This document shows, in pieces, positions 6,443-7,936 of a stretch of 7,936 nt of DNA. How positions within the stretch are numbered: position 1 is the first letter of the stretch; every line of letters starts with the position of its first letter. The position numbers and the translations under genes were made by a program. The DNA comes from Hadesarchaea archaeon (GTDB lineage Archaea > Hadarchaeota > Hadarchaeia > Hadarchaeales > Hadarchaeaceae): positions 1 to 7,936 of the forward strand of contig DTYD01000141.1 in NCBI GenBank assembly GCA_012962055.1. Reading direction: 5' to 3'. The notes beneath the pieces are model-generated. The model was given only the letters and a program-made list of their open reading frames with translations, searched no databases and had not been told where the DNA came from.

Positions 6443-6782
6443 GTCAATCACCTCCAAATTTTGCCTCCGATTCGTCATCCGCTGTTTATTCTTTAAGCTA
6501 CTTTTGGGGAAGGGGGTCACCGAAAGCGGTCCGCGCCGCCCCCTTGTTTTATGCAGTGATTTTTCCTTTTTGGGAAGGCAAGGCCCAATCTTCGTTGACG
6601 AATCATTTTTTTGGGGGATAAAGCTGAAAACAAGTTTTGTATCATGTTTGATCTCCATATCAGCCCCAATTTGAATCCCGTTTTTACGCCCCCGAAACAG
6701 AAAAAGGCTACACCTTGTTGCCAAACCGTTCAGTAACAAGACTTCGATTGTAGCAGCGTTCAGGTTACGTGATTCTACAGGT
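6443..6782 (-). other. 5' segment of the element without an identified gene
   Basis: About 340 bp between the upstream repeat and the endonuclease SD. The frame from the ATG at 6793 is open across all 117 codons, but its translation (Lys/Ser/Pro-rich, no recognisable domain) does not look like a folded protein. The DNA has homopolymer runs and several small stems, for example CTTGTT...AACAAG across 6714-6740 and GCGGACCGC near 6528. It might be leader RNA, an eroded gene, intron RNA or a translated linker that keeps ribosomes moving through the operon. No function can be assigned from the sequence. Confidence 0.5.
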
Positions 6783-6792
6783 ACGAAAGTCA
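6783..6792 (-). repeat. Direct repeat at the element's 5' junction (remnant of the original large-subunit start)
   Basis: TGACTTTCGT on the - strand, directly after the A of an ATG at 6793 that overlaps the NuoC-like stop (ATGA). It encodes MTFV-PV, the large-subunit N-terminus minus one codon (Leu5), with a silent CCC-to-CCT change in the Pro codon. This ATG with GGAGG upstream is most simply the ancestral start of the large-subunit gene. Confidence 0.8.
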
Positions 6793-7221
6793 TCTTTTCT
6801 TCTCCCTCCACCCCTTCCGTAGCGGGTACTCACCCTCGGGCCAATCGTCGGGTAAAAAGAGCCTTCGAGGGTCGGGATGCCCTTCTACCCTTACCCCGAG
6901 CATTTCCATCAGGTCTCGTTCGTAGAGCACTGCTCCCGGGAAGATCCCAGATATTGTCTGAATTTTCGGGTCGTCTCTGGGCAGAAATATTTTTAGGCTG
7001 AGCATCGCGGGGCGGCAGTCGAAGTGGTAAATGACCTCCACAAAATCTCCCGTGTCGACGCCGGTGATGGTCGAAATATGCGTCACCCCTGCTTCCTTCA
7101 GCTTTTGGAGCATTTTCTCAAAGTTTTTCAGGTCGACCGTGACGAAAAGGGACCGTTCGTCCGTGGTCCTCACGTTGCTGGCGTATTCTTTTATCAGCTC
7201 GACGACATTTTTTGAGTCCAT
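6790..7221 (-). CDS. NuoC-like subunit of group 4 hydrogenase
   Basis: The 143-residue product belongs to the NuoC/EchD/MbhK family (30 kDa-type complex I subunit, fused to the large subunit in HycE/HyfG but separate here). The family signature is the C-terminal ERDLMEMLGVRVEGHPDPRR at 101-120, followed by LFLPDDWPEGEYPLRKGW. The subunit packs against the large subunit and stabilises the peripheral arm; it binds no cofactor itself. The ATG at 7221 has GGAGAAGGTG upstream and lies three bases after the NuoB-like stop. Its TGA overlaps the ATG at 6793, and the last codons (GWREKKR) carry the GGAGG ribosome site for that ATG. Before the insertion, that start presumably served the large subunit. 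Confidence 0.93.
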   Translation of the reverse strand: MDSKNVVELIKEYASNVRTTDERSLFVTVDLKNFEKMLQKLKEAGVTHISTITGVDTGDFVEVIYHFDCRPAMLSLKIFLPRDDPKIQTISGIFPGAVLYERDLMEMLGVRVEGHPDPRRLFLPDDWPEGEYPLRKGWREKKR

Positions 7222-7224
7222 CCT

Positions 7225-7638
7225 TCACACCTTCTCCAGAGCTTTTATTAGTGCGAAGATTAAGGCCTCAGGCTTCGGCGGGCAACCCGGCACATAGGCG
7301 TCAACCGGTATGAACTTGTTCAGGGGGCCCAGCACATTGTAGCAATCGTAGAATGCGCATCCGGATGCGGGGCATGAGCCAACGGCGACGACGATTTTCG
7401 GTTCCGGCATCTGTTCGTAAATTCTGATGAGTCTGTCCTTGGTCTGTCTGGTCACGGGACCAGTCACCACCAGAACGTCCGCGTGCCTTGGAGAGCCCCG
7501 CAGCTGGATCCCGAACCGCTCGACGTCGTACCGCGGGGTGAGTACTGCAAGGACCTCGATGTCACAGCCGTTACACCCCCCCGTGTTGAAGTGCAGCAGC
7601 CAGGGAGACCTCTTTCTGAAAATACTGCCCAGGCCCAT
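7225..7638 (-). CDS. NuoB-like small subunit of group 4 [NiFe] hydrogenase
   Basis: The 137-residue product is the electron-transfer small subunit (EchC/MbhJ/HycG/NuoB family). It carries the four ligands of the single proximal [4Fe-4S] cluster: Cys22 and Cys25 in GGCNGCD, Cys89 in VGSCPASGC and Cys119 in VPGCPPKPEA. The short length and lack of extra clusters are typical of group 4 and separate it from uptake-type small subunits. It passes electrons between the ferredoxin-like subunit and the NiFe site. The ATG at 7638 overlaps the preceding NuoL-like stop by one base (TGATG). A strong SD, GGGAGGGAG, lies within the last codons of that gene. Confidence 0.95.
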   Translation of the reverse strand: MGLGSIFRKRSPWLLHFNTGGCNGCDIEVLAVLTPRYDVERFGIQLRGSPRHADVLVVTGPVTRQTKDRLIRIYEQMPEPKIVVAVGSCPASGCAFYDCYNVLGPLNKFIPVDAYVPGCPPKPEALIFALIKALEKV

Positions 7639-7936
7639 CAGCTCCCTCCCAACGCCAGCACTATCGAGAGCAGGATGGCAATCGACCCAACCTCCACCCA
7701 GAACAGATAAGACCCAAGGTCCCCACCGTGTGCTGGACGTATATAACGGTAGAAGGGCCTAAAGACCCTCCGGATTGGGGAGAAAAACTGTTCGTTATCC
7801 GCATGGAACTCTTCAGCCCTCAACACCTCTCCGCAGGTATAAGTTTCTAATTTGTGGGGCTGGGGATTCAATTTTGAAACTTTTTTCGCGGCGAGCAGGA
7901 TAAATCCACCAACAGCGGCGATGAGCAGTAGCGCCC
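7638..7936 (-). CDS. C-terminal end of a NuoL/EchA-like ion-translocating subunit (partial)
   Basis: The frame is open to the window edge, so only the last 98 residues are visible. A hydrophobic helix (ALLLIAAVGGFILLAAKK) is followed by a cytoplasmic segment beginning KLETYTCGE, a conserved C-terminal feature of NuoL-type subunits in group 4 hydrogenases and Mrp-related antiporters. A long polar stretch comes next, then a final helix (YLFWVEVGSIAILLSIVLALGG). The family translocates H+ or Na+ in response to electron transfer in the hydrogenase arm. A TTG at 7871 could be taken as a start, but it lies inside this conserved segment and the frame continues upstream, so it is not the real start. 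The gene begins outside the window. Confidence 0.85.
   Translation of the reverse strand, partial: ALLLIAAVGGFILLAAKKVSKLNPQPHKLETYTCGEVLRAEEFHADNEQFFSPIRRVFRPFYRYIRPAHGGDLGSYLFWVEVGSIAILLSIVLALGGS

Larger units (their letters stand above)
5555..6792 (-). mobile_element. Homing-endonuclease element inserted at the start of the large-subunit gene
   Basis: A 1238-bp segment, measured repeat to repeat, separates the NuoC-like gene from the large-subunit gene in an operon whose other genes overlap or abut. It is bounded by copies of TGACTTTCGT. The upstream copy follows the ATG that overlaps the NuoC-like stop and the downstream copy follows the GTG of the large subunit, so both encode the same N-terminus. 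Inside are about 340 bp without a recognisable gene, then the LAGLIDADG endonuclease. I see no group I or group II intron core, no transposase and no terminal inverted repeats. A free-standing homing element that duplicated its target is favoured; an RNA intron spliced at the repeat remains possible because precise removal would restore the ancestral gene start. Confidence 0.72.

Noticed and set aside
6443..6792. Group I or group II intron core
   Set aside because: I found no GUGYG start, no domain V-like hairpin near the 3' end (which is coding) and no recognisable group I P/Q/R/S elements. Kept only as an alternative to test, because the junctions could in principle splice in frame.
5552..6811. 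Endonuclease as an intein of the hydrogenase large subunit
   Set aside because: The endonuclease frame ends at a TGA overlapping the large-subunit GTG and is in a different phase (the insertion is 1238 bp, not a multiple of 3). There is no terminal His-Asn plus Cys/Ser/Thr and no N-terminal splicing block, so protein splicing is not possible.
7638..7871. Short independent 77-residue gene starting at TTG 7871
   Set aside because: The frame continues upstream to the window edge with a membrane helix, and the TTG lies inside the conserved C-terminal region of NuoL-like subunits, so this is a truncated view of a larger gene.

Overview
The window looks archaeal, probably from a euryarchaeote-like anaerobe. 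Three things suggest this: a PGF-pre-PGF surface-protein domain, a membrane-anchored winged-helix regulator of the archaeal DUF7345/DUF7343 type, and a split-subunit group 4 (energy-converting) [NiFe] hydrogenase operon with Shine-Dalgarno-led, tightly overlapping genes. I cannot name the genus.

Left half, + strand (230-3058). After the last 22 codons of an unidentified frame (1-69) comes an AT-rich promoter region with TAAAC motifs repeated at exact 10-bp steps. It precedes two cell-surface genes: a secreted coiled-coil protein (230-925), then a large Gly/Ser/Val-repeat surface protein with a PGF-pre-PGF domain and a C-terminal membrane anchor (951-2039). A separate short intergenic region with a near-perfect inverted repeat leads to a one-component transmembrane regulator (2108-3058): signal sequence, extracellular DUF7345-like domain, one membrane helix, cytoplasmic winged helix. 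These three genes may form a cell-surface module with its own regulator.

Right half, - strand (7936 down to 3139), convergent with the left half. In transcription order it holds the C-terminal end of a NuoL-like proton/ion-translocating subunit (cut by the window edge), a NuoB-like small subunit, a NuoC-like subunit, an inserted homing-endonuclease element, the NuoD-like catalytic large subunit with both NiFe-binding CxxC motifs, a NuoH-like membrane subunit and a NuoI-like 2[4Fe-4S] ferredoxin subunit. Together they encode most of a membrane-bound hydrogenase that couples electron transfer between ferredoxin and protons/H2 to ion pumping. The order B-C-D-H-I matches the Mbh J-K-L-M-N core.

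The most unusual part is the insertion between the NuoC-like and NuoD-like genes (about 5555-6792, 1238 bp from repeat to repeat). It encodes a two-motif LAGLIDADG endonuclease with two N-terminal helix-turn-helix repeats. It sits exactly in the first codons of the large-subunit gene and is flanked by an imperfect direct repeat that duplicates those codons (MTFV-PV upstream, MTFVLPV downstream). The old ATGA stop/start overlap now opens the element's reading frame. A new GTGA overlap at the other end starts the large subunit, so the catalytic gene appears intact and the translationally coupled layout is preserved.
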